The position numbers and the translations under genes were made by a program. The notes beneath the pieces were generated by a model. It saw nothing but the letters and a program-made list of their open reading frames with translations, searched no databases and had not been told where the DNA came from. Shown piece by piece: positions 7,105-14,401 of a DNA stretch of 64,000 nt. Location of the stretch: the NCBI GenBank assembly GCA_910578455.1, contig CAJTQA010000006.1, forward strand, positions 33,650 through 97,649, read 5' to 3'. Position 1 is the first letter of the stretch, and every line of letters begins with the position of its first letter. The stretch comes from an uncultured Dorea sp. (GTDB lineage Bacteria > Bacillota > Clostridia > Lachnospirales > Lachnospiraceae).

Positions 7105-8420
7105 TGTTAGAAACTTTCCGGAGGGCATTTCAAATAAAGGATATTCGCAGAAAGATCGGATATACGTTTTTGATGTTGATCGTGATAAGGATTGGCTCGG
7201 GGTTGCCGACCCCGGGTGTTAATCCCTCATATATTCAGAAGTTTTTTGCTGAAAATACCGGGGAGGCGTTCAATCTGTTTAACGCTTTTACCGGAGGCTC
7301 TTTTGAGAGAATGTCCGTATTTGCTCTGAGCATAACCCCGTACATCACATCATCCATTATCATGCAGCTTCTTACAATCGCCATACCGGCGCTTGAGGAG
7401 ATGCAGAAGGATGGGGAAGACGGCAGGAAGAAGATTGTGGCGATGACACGTTACCTTACGGTTGCGCTTGCTTTGCTGGAATCTACTGCAATGGCGGTCG
7501 GGTTTGGGCGCCAGGGGCTTCTGACGGATTACAATTTTGTGAATGCGGCGAGTGTTGTGCTGACATTGACGGCAGGTTCTGCATTTCTTATGTGGATAGG
7601 GGAAAGGATTACCGAAAAAGGAATCGGAAACGGTATTTCAATGGTTCTGGTAATCAACATTATATCCCGAATTCCAAATGATATGGCGACTTTGTTTGAG
7701 CAGTTTGTCAAAGGCAAGAGCATTGCCAGGGGCGGGCTGGCAGTTATCATCATTGTTGCGATTATCATTGCGCTTGTAGTCTTTGTAGTGATTCTTCAGG
7801 ATGGCGAGAGGAGAATAGCAGTTCAGTATTCTCAGAAGACTGTCGGAAGAAGGACGTATGGCGGCCAGTCAACGCATATTCCGCTTAAGGTGAATACGGC
7901 AGGCGTTATACCGATAATCTTTTCGTCTTCACTGATGCAGTTCCCGATTGTGATCGCATCTTTCATAGGAAAGTCGGAGGGCAAAGGGATAGGCGGAGAA
8001 ATACTCAGGGGAATGAACCAGGGGAACTGGTGCAACCCGGAACAGCTGAAATATTCATGGGGGCTGATCGTGTATATCCTGCTGACCGTATTTTTCGCAT
8101 ATTTTTACACGTCCATAACATTCAATCCGCTGGAGATTGCCAATAACATGAAGAAGAGCGGCGGCTTTATCCCGGGCATCCGTCCTGGAAAGCCGACGGT
8201 TGAGTATCTGACAAGGATACTTAACTATATTATCTTTATCGGCGCCTGCGGGCTTGTGATCGTGCAGATTATTCCGATAGTCTTTAACGGATGGCTGGGA
8301 GCACAGGTTTCGTTTGGAGGCACATCGCTCATCATTATTGTCAGCGTTGTGCTGGAAACGTTAAAGCAGATTGAGTCACAGATGCTTGTGCGAAATTACA
8401 AGGGCTTTTTAAATAATTAA
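7104..8420 (+). CDS. secY: Protein translocase subunit SecY
   Basis: SecY is the channel of the Sec translocon in the cytoplasmic membrane. At 438 residues with about ten hydrophobic segments it is full length. The N-terminal KDIRRKIGYTFLMLIVIRIG stretch, the plug region after the first membrane segment, and the GERRIAVQYSQ and GGQSTHIPLKVN cytosolic-loop motifs are all present. The start overlaps the end of rplO by one base. A strong hairpin separates it from adk. Confidence 0.97.
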   Translation: MLETFRRAFQIKDIRRKIGYTFLMLIVIRIGSGLPTPGVNPSYIQKFFAENTGEAFNLFNAFTGGSFERMSVFALSITPYITSSIIMQLLTIAIPALEEMQKDGEDGRKKIVAMTRYLTVALALLESTAMAVGFGRQGLLTDYNFVNAASVVLTLTAGSAFLMWIGERITEKGIGNGISMVLVINIISRIPNDMATLFEQFVKGKSIARGGLAVIIIVAIIIALVVFVVILQDGERRIAVQYSQKTVGRRTYGGQSTHIPLKVNTAGVIPIIFSSSLMQFPIVIASFIGKSEGKGIGGEILRGMNQGNWCNPEQLKYSWGLIVYILLTVFFAYFYTSITFNPLEIANNMKKSGGFIPGIRPGKPTVEYLTRILNYIIFIGACGLVIVQIIPIVFNGWLGAQVSFGGTSLIIIVSVVLETLKQIESQMLVRNYKGFLNN

Positions 8421-8426
8421 GAAAAA

Positions 8427-8467
8427 CATTTTAAACTCGCGGAAAATATTTTTCGCGGGTTAAAATG
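8427..8467 (+). promoter_or_regulatory. Long hairpin between secY and adk
   Basis: CATTTTAA pairs with TTAAAATG, then CTCGCG with CGCGGG, then AAAA with TTTT, giving about 18 pairs with two single-base bulges. No T run follows; the adk ribosome site begins just after. It may be an RNA processing or partial termination site within the operon. Confidence 0.55.
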
Positions 8468-8486
8468 CTATAAGGAGGAAGAGGAC

Positions 8487-9131
8487 ATGAAAATTATTAT
8501 GTTAGGCGCTCCTGGCGCGGGAAAAGGAACACAGGCAAAGAAAATTGCTGCCAAATATGAAATTCCGCATATTTCAACGGGCGATATCTTCCGGGCGAAT
8601 ATAAAGAACGGAACGGAGCTTGGCAATAAGGCAAAGACCTATATGGATCAGGGGCTCCTTGTTCCGGATGAGCTTGTGGTGGATCTGGTTGTTGACCGTG
8701 TAAGCCAGGACGATTGTTCAAGAGGATATGTGCTGGACGGATTCCCGAGGACGATACCGCAGGCGGAAGCACTTGATAAGGCTCTTGCAGACAGGGGCCA
8801 GAAGATGGACTATGCCATTGATGTAGATGTGCCGGATGAAAATATCGTAAAGCGCATGGGAGGAAGACGTGCCTGTGTGGGATGCGGCGCTACATACCAT
8901 CTTGAGTATGCGCCGACAAAGACGGAAGGCATATGCGATGTCTGCGGGAAAGAGCTGATCCTTAGAGATGACGATAAGCCGGAGACAGTTCAGAAACGCC
9001 TGAACGTATATCACGAGCAGACACAGCCGTTAATTGACTATTACACGAATGCGGGTATTCTGAAGACCGTTGACGGAACGGCCGACATCAATGACGTATT
9101 CCAGGCGATTGTTGATATATTAGGAGAGTAG
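8487..9131 (+). CDS. adk: Adenylate kinase
   Basis: Adenylate kinase interconverts ATP plus AMP and two ADP in the cytoplasm. The P-loop GAPGAGKGTQ is at residues 7 to 16, and the AMP-binding HISTGDIFR and DGFPRT motifs follow. The lid has four cysteines (130, 133, 150, 153), so it is the zinc-bearing form common in Gram-positive bacteria. The length, 214 residues, is typical. It keeps its usual place between secY and map, and map starts four bases after its stop. Confidence 0.97.
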   Translation: MKIIMLGAPGAGKGTQAKKIAAKYEIPHISTGDIFRANIKNGTELGNKAKTYMDQGLLVPDELVVDLVVDRVSQDDCSRGYVLDGFPRTIPQAEALDKALADRGQKMDYAIDVDVPDENIVKRMGGRRACVGCGATYHLEYAPTKTEGICDVCGKELILRDDDKPETVQKRLNVYHEQTQPLIDYYTNAGILKTVDGTADINDVFQAIVDILGE

Positions 9132-9135
9132 GGTT

Positions 9136-9906
9136 ATGCCAATTACGATTAAATCAGCCCGGGAGCTCAAACTGATGGAAGAATCCGGAAGGATACTGGA
9201 GGCAGTGCACGACGAGCTTGGGAAGGCTTTAAGGCCGGGAATGAGCACATTGGACATCGACCGAATGGGAGAAGAAATCATCAGAAGCTATGGCTGCATC
9301 CCGTCCTTCCTGAATTATAATGGCTATCCGGCATCCATCTGCGTATCCGTGAACGAGGAGGTCGTTCACGGGATCCCGAGCAAAAAACGTATTCTGCGCG
9401 AGGGAGATATCGTGAGCCTGGATGCCGGGGTAATCTACAAAGGATATCACTCGGATGCCGCAAGGACCTACGGAATCGGCGAGATCAGCAAGGAGGCAGA
9501 GCAGCTTATCAGGGTTACGAGAGAGTGTTTCTTTGAAGGTATAAAATATGCAAAATCTGGCAATCATCTATTTGACATTTCAAGGGCGGTAGCAAGGCAT
9601 GCGGAGAAACACGGATACGGCGTTGTCCGCGACCTGTGCGGGCATGGGATCGGCACGAAACTGCATGAAGACCCGCAGATACCGAACTATGAGATGGAGA
9701 GGAAGGGGCCGCTCCTGAAACCGGGGATGACGCTTGCCATTGAGCCTATGGTCAATATGGGCACATGGGAAGTGGAATGGCTTGATGACGACTGGACAGT
9801 GGTCAGCAAAGACCATTCGCTCTCAGCGCATTATGAAAATACGGTAGTCATCACGGACGGAGATCCGAAACTTTTAACGCTGGGCGTCCGACAGAGCAAG
9901 GGGTAG
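9136..9906 (+). CDS. map: Methionine aminopeptidase, type I
   Basis: This enzyme removes the N-terminal methionine from new proteins. It has the pita-bread fold with the expected metal ligands: two aspartates in LDAGVIYKGYHSDAARTY, the histidine in LCGHGIGTKLHE, and glutamates in AIEPMV and HYENTVV. The length, 256 residues, is standard. It directly follows adk. A KOW-domain gene begins three bases downstream, so the genes are probably translated as a unit. Confidence 0.96.
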   Translation: MPITIKSARELKLMEESGRILEAVHDELGKALRPGMSTLDIDRMGEEIIRSYGCIPSFLNYNGYPASICVSVNEEVVHGIPSKKRILREGDIVSLDAGVIYKGYHSDAARTYGIGEISKEAEQLIRVTRECFFEGIKYAKSGNHLFDISRAVARHAEKHGYGVVRDLCGHGIGTKLHEDPQIPNYEMERKGPLLKPGMTLAIEPMVNMGTWEVEWLDDDWTVVSKDHSLSAHYENTVVITDGDPKLLTLGVRQSKG

Positions 9907-9909
9907 AAC

Positions 9910-10170
9910 ATGGACGAGTGCAGAACAGGCATGCTGGCAAGGTCGCTCGCCGGGCATGACAAAAACAAAATTTACGTTATAACAGGCATGGAAGGCGCAT
10001 ATATATATCTGGTGGACGGCAGGCTGCGGCCTGTGGGAAATCCGAAGAAGAAAAAGTACAGACATGTACAGGTCATAAAGAGGGAATATGATATCCGAGA
10101 GGCTGATGACGCAAAGATCAGGCGGATACTCAGAGAATGGAATAAGGAAGAGGTAAAACAGGAGGATTAA
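9910..10170 (+). CDS. KOW-domain RNA-binding protein, L14e-like
   Basis: An 86-residue basic protein. The N-terminal part (GMLARSLAGHDKNKIYVITG) reads as a KOW/SH3-like barrel of the type seen in ribosomal L14e relatives; it then turns strongly basic (NPKKKKYRHVQ) and ends in an acidic helix. It sits three bases after map and three before infA, a place where clostridial genomes often carry such a protein. The name rests on resemblance and position; its RNA target is not known. Confidence 0.75.
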   Translation: MDECRTGMLARSLAGHDKNKIYVITGMEGAYIYLVDGRLRPVGNPKKKKYRHVQVIKREYDIREADDAKIRRILREWNKEEVKQED

Positions 10171-10173
10171 CAT

Positions 10174-10392
10174 ATGTCAAAAGCTGACGTAATCGAGATT
10201 GAAGGAACAGTAGTAGAGAAACTGCCGAACGCCATGTTTCAGGTTGAACTGGAAAACGGCCATCAGGTGCTTGCACACATCAGCGGAAAGCTGCGTATGA
10301 ATTTTATCAAGATCCTTCCGGGGGATAAAGTGACGTTGGAGTTATCGCCATATGACCTTTCGAAAGGAAGGATTATCTGGAGAGATAAATAA
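10174..10392 (+). CDS. infA: Translation initiation factor IF-1
   Basis: IF-1 occupies the A site of the 30S subunit during initiation. The 72-residue protein is a single S1/OB fold: MSKADVIEIEGTVVEKLPNA at the start, LAHISGKLRMNFIKILPGDKV in the middle and a YDLSKGRIIWRDK end. CAGGAGG is 9 bases before the ATG. A separate promoter for rpmJ begins just after its stop codon. Confidence 0.97.
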   Translation: MSKADVIEIEGTVVEKLPNAMFQVELENGHQVLAHISGKLRMNFIKILPGDKVTLELSPYDLSKGRIIWRDK

Positions 10393-10404
10393 GAGAAAAA
10401 TCTG

Positions 10405-10433
10405 TTGACTTTGCTCTTTATGAATGGTATACT
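10405..10433 (+). promoter_or_regulatory. Sigma-A promoter upstream of rpmJ
   Basis: TTGACT at 10405-10410 and TATACT at 10428-10433 are separated by 17 bases, close to the consensus. Transcription should begin near 10440. It would give rpmJ and the following alpha-operon genes an internal start independent of the spc promoter. Confidence 0.8.
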
Positions 10434-10439
10434 ATATAA

Positions 10440-10504
10440 GCGCGTTTTTAGGCATTTTATGCCCAAATTGGCTCGCAAACAGCACAATACAGAGGAAAAC
10501 GCGC
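10440..10504 (+). promoter_or_regulatory. Structured leader of rpmJ
   Basis: GCGCGTTTT at 10440-10448 is a perfect complement of AAAACGCGC at 10496-10504. Between them lies a hairpin, GGCAT-TTT-ATGCC, at 10451-10463. The outer stem starts at the predicted first transcribed base and ends about 43 bases before the rpmJ start. This could be a ribosomal-protein leader or an RNA-stabilising 5' structure; I do not recognise a known class. Confidence 0.55.
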
Positions 10505-10547
10505 CGGGAAACCGTTGGCAGAGCAATGGATGAAAGGAGGATTTGAC

Positions 10548-10661
10548 GTGAAGGTTAGATCATCAGTAAAACCAATTTGCGAAAAATGCAAAGTAATTAA
10601 GAGAAAAGGAAGCGTTCGCATTATTTGTGAGAATCCAAAGCATAAACAGAGACAGGGGTAG
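10548..10661 (+). CDS. rpmJ: 50S ribosomal protein L36
   Basis: L36 is the 37-residue zinc protein of the 50S subunit. It starts at GTG 10548 behind GAAAGGAGG and reads MKVRSSVKPICEKCKV; the ligands Cys11, Cys14, Cys27 and His32 mark the zinc-binding form. The bases at its stop codon (GGTAGGCAC and the following AACAC) resemble the start of the repeat after rpsN and rpsH. Confidence 0.96.
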   Translation: MKVRSSVKPICEKCKVIKRKGSVRIICENPKHKQRQG

Positions 10662-10898
10662 GCACGTAACACGTGGTGAATGTATGAAGTTTGTGCAAAC
10701 AAATCAAGGCGGCTGATAGTCAGACACGCCAGGGAGCGTGTAGACTATTTTAAATATACAAGGAAACACCTGTAGCCGGTGAGATCCTCGTATATTGCTT
10801 CTAATGCCGGCCCGTCATTGCCGACATGTCAAAAGAGACGTGCGGCGGCCGGAAAGGGTGCGGGCATACCGAACCGCATCTGGATGAGGGGCATAGAG

Positions 10899-10937
10899 AC
10901 GACTCTTCACACTAGACTCGTGAAAGACCTCGTCAAG
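10899..10937 (+). repeat. 39-base direct repeat, copy 1
   Basis: This stretch, starting ACGACTCTTCACACTAGACT, recurs without change at 10993-11031. Within each copy TCTTCAC can pair with GTGAAAGA. A diverged third version lies between the two at about 10957-10983, and another relative lies upstream of rplF near 4890-4915. Confidence 0.9.
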
Positions 10938-10992
10938 AGGAAAGGAAGTTCCCTATACTAAGCTCGTGGGAGACCTCGCTAAGTAAACGGGA

Positions 10993-11031
10993 ACGACTCT
11001 TCACACTAGACTCGTGAAAGACCTCGTCAAG
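10993..11031 (+). repeat. 39-base direct repeat, copy 2
   Basis: Exact second copy of 10899-10937. It runs into AAGTGTTCA at 11029-11037, the same nine bases that end the structured rpsH-rplF region. The rpsM ribosome site lies about 45 bases further on. Confidence 0.9.
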
Positions 11032-11091
11032 TGTTCAGTAGTCCCTATTAAAGTCAGTATCAGAAAAACAGAGAAAACGGAGGAAATTTAC

Positions 11092-11460
11092 ATGGCTCGT
11101 ATTGCAGGTGTAGACTTACCAAGAGACAAACGTGTTGAAATCGGATTAACTTATATCTACGGAATCGGCAGAACAAGTTCAAACCGTATTTTGGCAGAGG
11201 CAGGAGTAGATCCTGACATTCGCTGCAGAGATCTTACAGACGATGATGTAAAGAAGATCAGCACGGTAATTGATGAGACTCAGGTTGTAGAAGGAGAGCT
11301 CCGCAGAGAGATCGCGCTTAACATCAAGAGGCTCCAGGAAATCGGATGCTACAGAGGGATCCGTCACAGAAAAGGCCTTCCGGTTCGCGGTCAGAAGACA
11401 AAGACCAACGCAAGAACCAGAAAAGGGCCAAAGAGAACAGTGGCTAATAAAAAGAAATAA
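11092..11460 (+). CDS. rpsM: 30S ribosomal protein S13
   Basis: S13 is a 122-residue 30S head protein that contacts the P-site tRNA and 50S bridge elements. The frame is open from 11014, but ATG 11092 behind ACGGAGG gives the universal MARIAGVDLPRDKRVEIGL start. The helix-hairpin-helix region (TYIYGIGRTSS) and the basic GLPVRGQKTKTNARTRKGP tail are present. Confidence 0.97.
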   Translation: MARIAGVDLPRDKRVEIGLTYIYGIGRTSSNRILAEAGVDPDIRCRDLTDDDVKKISTVIDETQVVEGELRREIALNIKRLQEIGCYRGIRHRKGLPVRGQKTKTNARTRKGPKRTVANKKK

Positions 11461-11582
11461 CTTAGCGAAAGCAAGCCCCTAGGCGCAGCTTGAGCTTAGA
11501 TATTTCTTTGTTCTTCGAGCAAAGCGAGAAGAACTTCATCTTGAAAACAGAACAAAAAAGGAAAGAGTAGGTTAGTTTTATT
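11461..11582 (+). other. Structured rpsM-rpsK intergenic region
   Basis: The 122-base gap holds GAGCTTAG motifs also seen upstream of rplF. A hairpin at 11510-11534 (GTTCTTCG arm, CGAGAAGAAC arm) resembles the one at 4823-4848, and the CTTGAAAACAGAAC box at 11540-11553 resembles the one at 4928-4940. No gene is present. Confidence 0.6.
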
Positions 11583-11978
11583 ATGGCAAAGAAAGTTACA
11601 AAGAAAGTGACAAAAAAACGTGTCAAGAAAAACGTTGAACGCGGACAAGCGCATATCCAGTCATCTTTTAACAATACAATTGTTACATTGACAGATGCAC
11701 AGGGTAACGCTCTTTCATGGGCGAGTGCAGGCGGTCTGGGATTTAGAGGTTCAAGGAAATCTACCCCTTATGCGGCTCAGATGGCGGCTGAGACAGCGGC
11801 TAAGGCAGCATTGGTGCATGGGCTTAAGACGGTGGATGTATTTGTTAAAGGACCTGGTTCGGGAAGAGAGGCGGCAATCCGTGCCCTTCAGGCATGCGGA
11901 ATTGACGTGACAAGCATCAGGGACGTGACACCGGTGCCGCACAATGGCTGTCGTCCGCCGAAACGCAGAAGAGTCTAG
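11583..11978 (+). CDS. rpsK: 30S ribosomal protein S11
   Basis: S11 is 131 residues and lies on the 30S platform next to the E site. The lysine-rich start (MAKKVTKKVTKKRVKK) is followed by the conserved HIQSSFNNTIVTLTD stretch and ends PHNGCRPPKRRRV. The ribosome site is a modest GGAAAGAG. rpsD follows after 22 bases. Confidence 0.97.
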   Translation: MAKKVTKKVTKKRVKKNVERGQAHIQSSFNNTIVTLTDAQGNALSWASAGGLGFRGSRKSTPYAAQMAAETAAKAALVHGLKTVDVFVKGPGSGREAAIRALQACGIDVTSIRDVTPVPHNGCRPPKRRRV

Positions 11979-12000
11979 TGATAATAGGAGGGAAATAGAT

Positions 12001-12594
12001 ATGGCAGTGAATAGAGTTCCAGTTCTCAAAAGATGCAGATCCCTTGGCATGGATCCGGTTTTTTTGGGGATTGATAAAAAGTCTAACAGACAGTTAAAAA
12101 GATCCAGCAGGAAAATGAGCGAGTATGGCCTTCAGCTCCGCGAGAAGCAGAAAGCGAAATTCATCTACGGCGTGCTGGAGAAACCTTTCAGGAACTATTA
12201 TAAGAAAGCAAAACAGATGAGCGGTATGACAGGTGAAAACCTGATGGTGCTCTTAGAGTCCAGGTTAGACAATGTTGTCTTCCGTCTTGGATTTGCAAGG
12301 ACAAGGCGCGAGGCAAGGCAGATTGTTGACCATAAGCATGTGCTTGTAAACGGAAAACAGGTTAATATTCCGTCTTATCTGATAAAGGCCGGTGATGTAA
12401 TTGAGATTAAGGAGAAACACAAAAGCTCCACGAGATACAAAGAGATTGTAGAAGTTACAGGAGGACGCATGGTTCCGGATTGGCTTGAGGCTGATGCAGA
12501 GAATTTAAAAGGAACTGTGAAAGAACTTCCGAACCGTGACGCAATTGACGTTCCGGTTGACGAGATGCTGATTGTCGAGCTGTATTCTAAATAA
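12001..12594 (+). CDS. rpsD: 30S ribosomal protein S4, zinc-less form
   Basis: S4 is a primary 16S rRNA binder and a fidelity protein; in many bacteria it also represses its own operon. ATG 12001 behind ATAGGAGGG gives MAVNRVPVLKRCRSLG and a 197-residue protein; the frame upstream to 11944 is not needed. Only one cysteine is present in the N-terminal region, so the zinc knuckle of the C+ form is missing. The S4 RNA-binding domain (LDNVVFRLGFARTRREARQI) is intact. Confidence 0.96.
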   Translation: MAVNRVPVLKRCRSLGMDPVFLGIDKKSNRQLKRSSRKMSEYGLQLREKQKAKFIYGVLEKPFRNYYKKAKQMSGMTGENLMVLLESRLDNVVFRLGFARTRREARQIVDHKHVLVNGKQVNIPSYLIKAGDVIEIKEKHKSSTRYKEIVEVTGGRMVPDWLEADAENLKGTVKELPNRDAIDVPVDEMLIVELYSK

Positions 12595-12624
12595 TAACCC
12601 GTAACACCACAGGAGGTGGACTTA

Positions 12625-13584
12625 GTGTTTGATTTTAATAAACCAAATATCGAAATTACAGAGATTTCCGAAGATAAAAAGTATGGAAGATTTGTTGTAG
12701 AGCCTTTGGAAAGAGGTTACGGCACAACATTAGGTAACTCCCTTAGAAGAATCATGCTCTCTTCTCTGCCCGGCTCAGCGATCAGCCAGGTAAAGATTGA
12801 CGGTGTTTTGCATGAGTTCAGCTCCATCCCAGGGGTTAAAGAAGATGTTACTGAGATTGTAATGAACTTAAAGTCATTAGCGATTAAAAACACATCTGAG
12901 ACAGACGAACCGAAAACGGCCTATATTGATTTTGAGGGCGAGGGCGTTGTAACTGCCGCTGATATACAGGTAGACCAGGATATCGAGATCATGAATCCTG
13001 AGACGGTTATCGCAACGCTCAACGGCGGGGCAGACAGCAAATTATACATGGAGATCACCATTACTAATGGCAGAGGCTATGTAAGTGCTGACAAGAACAA
13101 GAACGAGGATCTGCCGATTGCGGTGATTCCGATTGATTCCATCTACACGCCGATTGAACGCGTGAATCTGACTGTGGAGAATACGCGTGTCGGACAGATT
13201 ACAGATTTCGACAAATTGACATTGGACGTATATACAAACGGCACATTGCTGCCTGACGAGGCAATCAGCCTGGCGGCGAAGGTACTTAGCGAGCATCTGA
13301 AACTTTTCATCGACCTGTCTGAAGTGGCTCAGGCCGCGGAGGTCATGATTGAAAAAGAGGATGATGAAAAAGAAAAGGTTCTTGAGATGAGCATTGACGA
13401 GCTGGAATTGTCTGTCCGTTCGTACAACTGCCTCAAGAGAGCCGGCATCAATACTGTTGAAGAGCTGACGAACAGGACGTCGGAGGATATGATGAAAGTG
13501 CGTAACCTCGGACGCAAGTCGCTGGAAGAGGTGCTTGCAAAGTTGGATGAGCTGGGTCTGAGCCTTAGCAAGGGCGAGGAATAG
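12625..13584 (+). CDS. rpoA: RNA polymerase subunit alpha
   Basis: Alpha dimerises to nucleate RNA polymerase assembly and binds activators and UP elements through its C-terminal domain. The GTG at 12625 is preferred because GGAGGTG lies just upstream and covers the alternative GTG at 12616. It gives MFDFNKPNIEITEISEDKK and 319 residues. The N-terminal domain (GYGTTLGNSLRRIMLSSLPG) and C-terminal helix-hairpin-helix domain (VRNLGRKSLEEVLAKLDELG) are both present. Confidence 0.97.
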   Translation: MFDFNKPNIEITEISEDKKYGRFVVEPLERGYGTTLGNSLRRIMLSSLPGSAISQVKIDGVLHEFSSIPGVKEDVTEIVMNLKSLAIKNTSETDEPKTAYIDFEGEGVVTAADIQVDQDIEIMNPETVIATLNGGADSKLYMEITITNGRGYVSADKNKNEDLPIAVIPIDSIYTPIERVNLTVENTRVGQITDFDKLTLDVYTNGTLLPDEAISLAAKVLSEHLKLFIDLSEVAQAAEVMIEKEDDEKEKVLEMSIDELELSVRSYNCLKRAGINTVEELTNRTSEDMMKVRNLGRKSLEEVLAKLDELGLSLSKGEE

Positions 13585-13693
13585 GCCGCTTTAAACAATG
13601 AGGATCATTCTGCCAGTAAGACCAAAGAGCATGGCGGAGCACCCGGTTTTGACAGAAATATGGAGCCGGGTGTAAATAATGGAGGATTAGAAG

Positions 13694-14230
13694 ATGGCAA
13701 AGTATAGAAAGCTTGGCAGAACATCAAGCCAGAGAAAAGCGTTATTAAGAAATCAGGTGACAGCGTTGATCAACAACGGAAAGATTGTGACAACGGAGAC
13801 AAGGGCAAAGGAAATCCGCAAGATTGCAGAGCACCTGATTGCAATGGCAGTAAAAGAGAAGGATAACTTCGAGGAGGTTACTGTAAAGGCGAAGGTTGCC
13901 CGCAAAGATAAAGACGGCAAGAGGGTAAAAGAAGTTGTAGACGGCAAGAAAGTTACCGTATATGACGAGGTTGACAAAAAGATTAAGAAAGATCTGCCGA
14001 GCAGGCTTCATGCCCGCCGCCAGATGCTGAAGGTTCTCTATCCTGTAAAGGAAGTTCCGGCAGCACAGGCAGGCAGGAAGAAAAATACAAAGCAGGTTGA
14101 CCTTGCGGCAAAACTGTTTGACGACATTGCGCCGAAGTATGAGAACCGTCACGGCGGATATACAAGGATCATCAAGATTGGACAGCGCAAAGGCGATGCT
14201 GCCATGATGGTTCAGATTGAGCTTGTATAA
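13694..14230 (+). CDS. rplQ: 50S ribosomal protein L17, long form
   Basis: L17 sits near the tunnel exit on the 50S subunit. It starts MAKYRKLGRTSSQRKALLRN and ends with GGYTRIIKIGQRKGDAAMM. At 178 residues it is about 55 longer than the usual 110 to 127. The extra length lies in two charged insertions, about residues 55-103 (rich in KDKDGKRVKE) and 117-136, which look surface exposed. Similar long L17 proteins occur in Lachnospiraceae. A terminator follows. Confidence 0.95.
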   Translation: MAKYRKLGRTSSQRKALLRNQVTALINNGKIVTTETRAKEIRKIAEHLIAMAVKEKDNFEEVTVKAKVARKDKDGKRVKEVVDGKKVTVYDEVDKKIKKDLPSRLHARRQMLKVLYPVKEVPAAQAGRKKNTKQVDLAAKLFDDIAPKYENRHGGYTRIIKIGQRKGDAAMMVQIELV

Positions 14231-14259
14231 GCTTATAAATGCAGATTATAAAAAGAGAG

Positions 14260-14307
14260 TACGCTTTCTGTAAGTAGGGATACTTGCATGAAAGCGTATT
14301 TTTTTAT
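14260..14307 (+). terminator. Terminator of the alpha operon
   Basis: TACGCTTTC at 14260-14268 pairs with GAAAGCGTA at 14290-14298, and eight T residues follow directly. This is a clear intrinsic terminator ending the ribosomal cluster after rplQ. Confidence 0.85.
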
Positions 14308-14341
14308 TGATAAAATTTACAGTTGCATTAAAGAAAAATAT

Positions 14342-14381
14342 ATTGTACAATTATACTAACCACATAGTACAATAATATAAT
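14342..14381 (+). promoter_or_regulatory. Promoter and inverted repeat before the MacB-like operon
   Basis: TATAAT at 14376-14381 is a good -10 element, but the -35 region is poor. Overlapping that region is the palindrome ATTGTACAAT at 14342-14351. TTGTAC (14343-14348) and GTACAA (14367-14372) also form an inverted repeat with an 18-base spacer. This arrangement suggests control by a DNA-binding regulator. Confidence 0.5.
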
Positions 14382-14401
14382 AAGACAGAAAAGGAAATCT
14401 T

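Larger units (their letters stand above)
10662..11091 (+). other. 430-base gap between rpmJ and rpsM, structured, no gene
   Basis: No credible gene is found; a 60-codon open stretch at 10779-10961 has no usable start site and crosses the repeats. The gap holds a short hairpin just after rpmJ (CACG / CGTG), a large hairpin at 10753-10796 (AATATAC-AAGGA arm against TCCTC-GTATATT, with inner CACC/GGTG), a GC-rich CCGGCC/GGCCGG inverted repeat around 10815-10855, and three related direct repeats. GGAGG upstream of rpsM closes it. Confidence 0.7.

Noticed and set aside
10779..10961. A 60-codon open frame in the rpmJ-rpsM gap
   Set aside because: No ribosome site, odd composition, and it runs into the first 39-base direct repeat and its diverged relative. 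Best read as non-coding.
14342..14381. The TTGTAC/GTACAA repeat as an insertion-sequence end
   Set aside because: No transposase or target duplication is nearby, and it sits exactly over a promoter, so an operator is the simpler reading.
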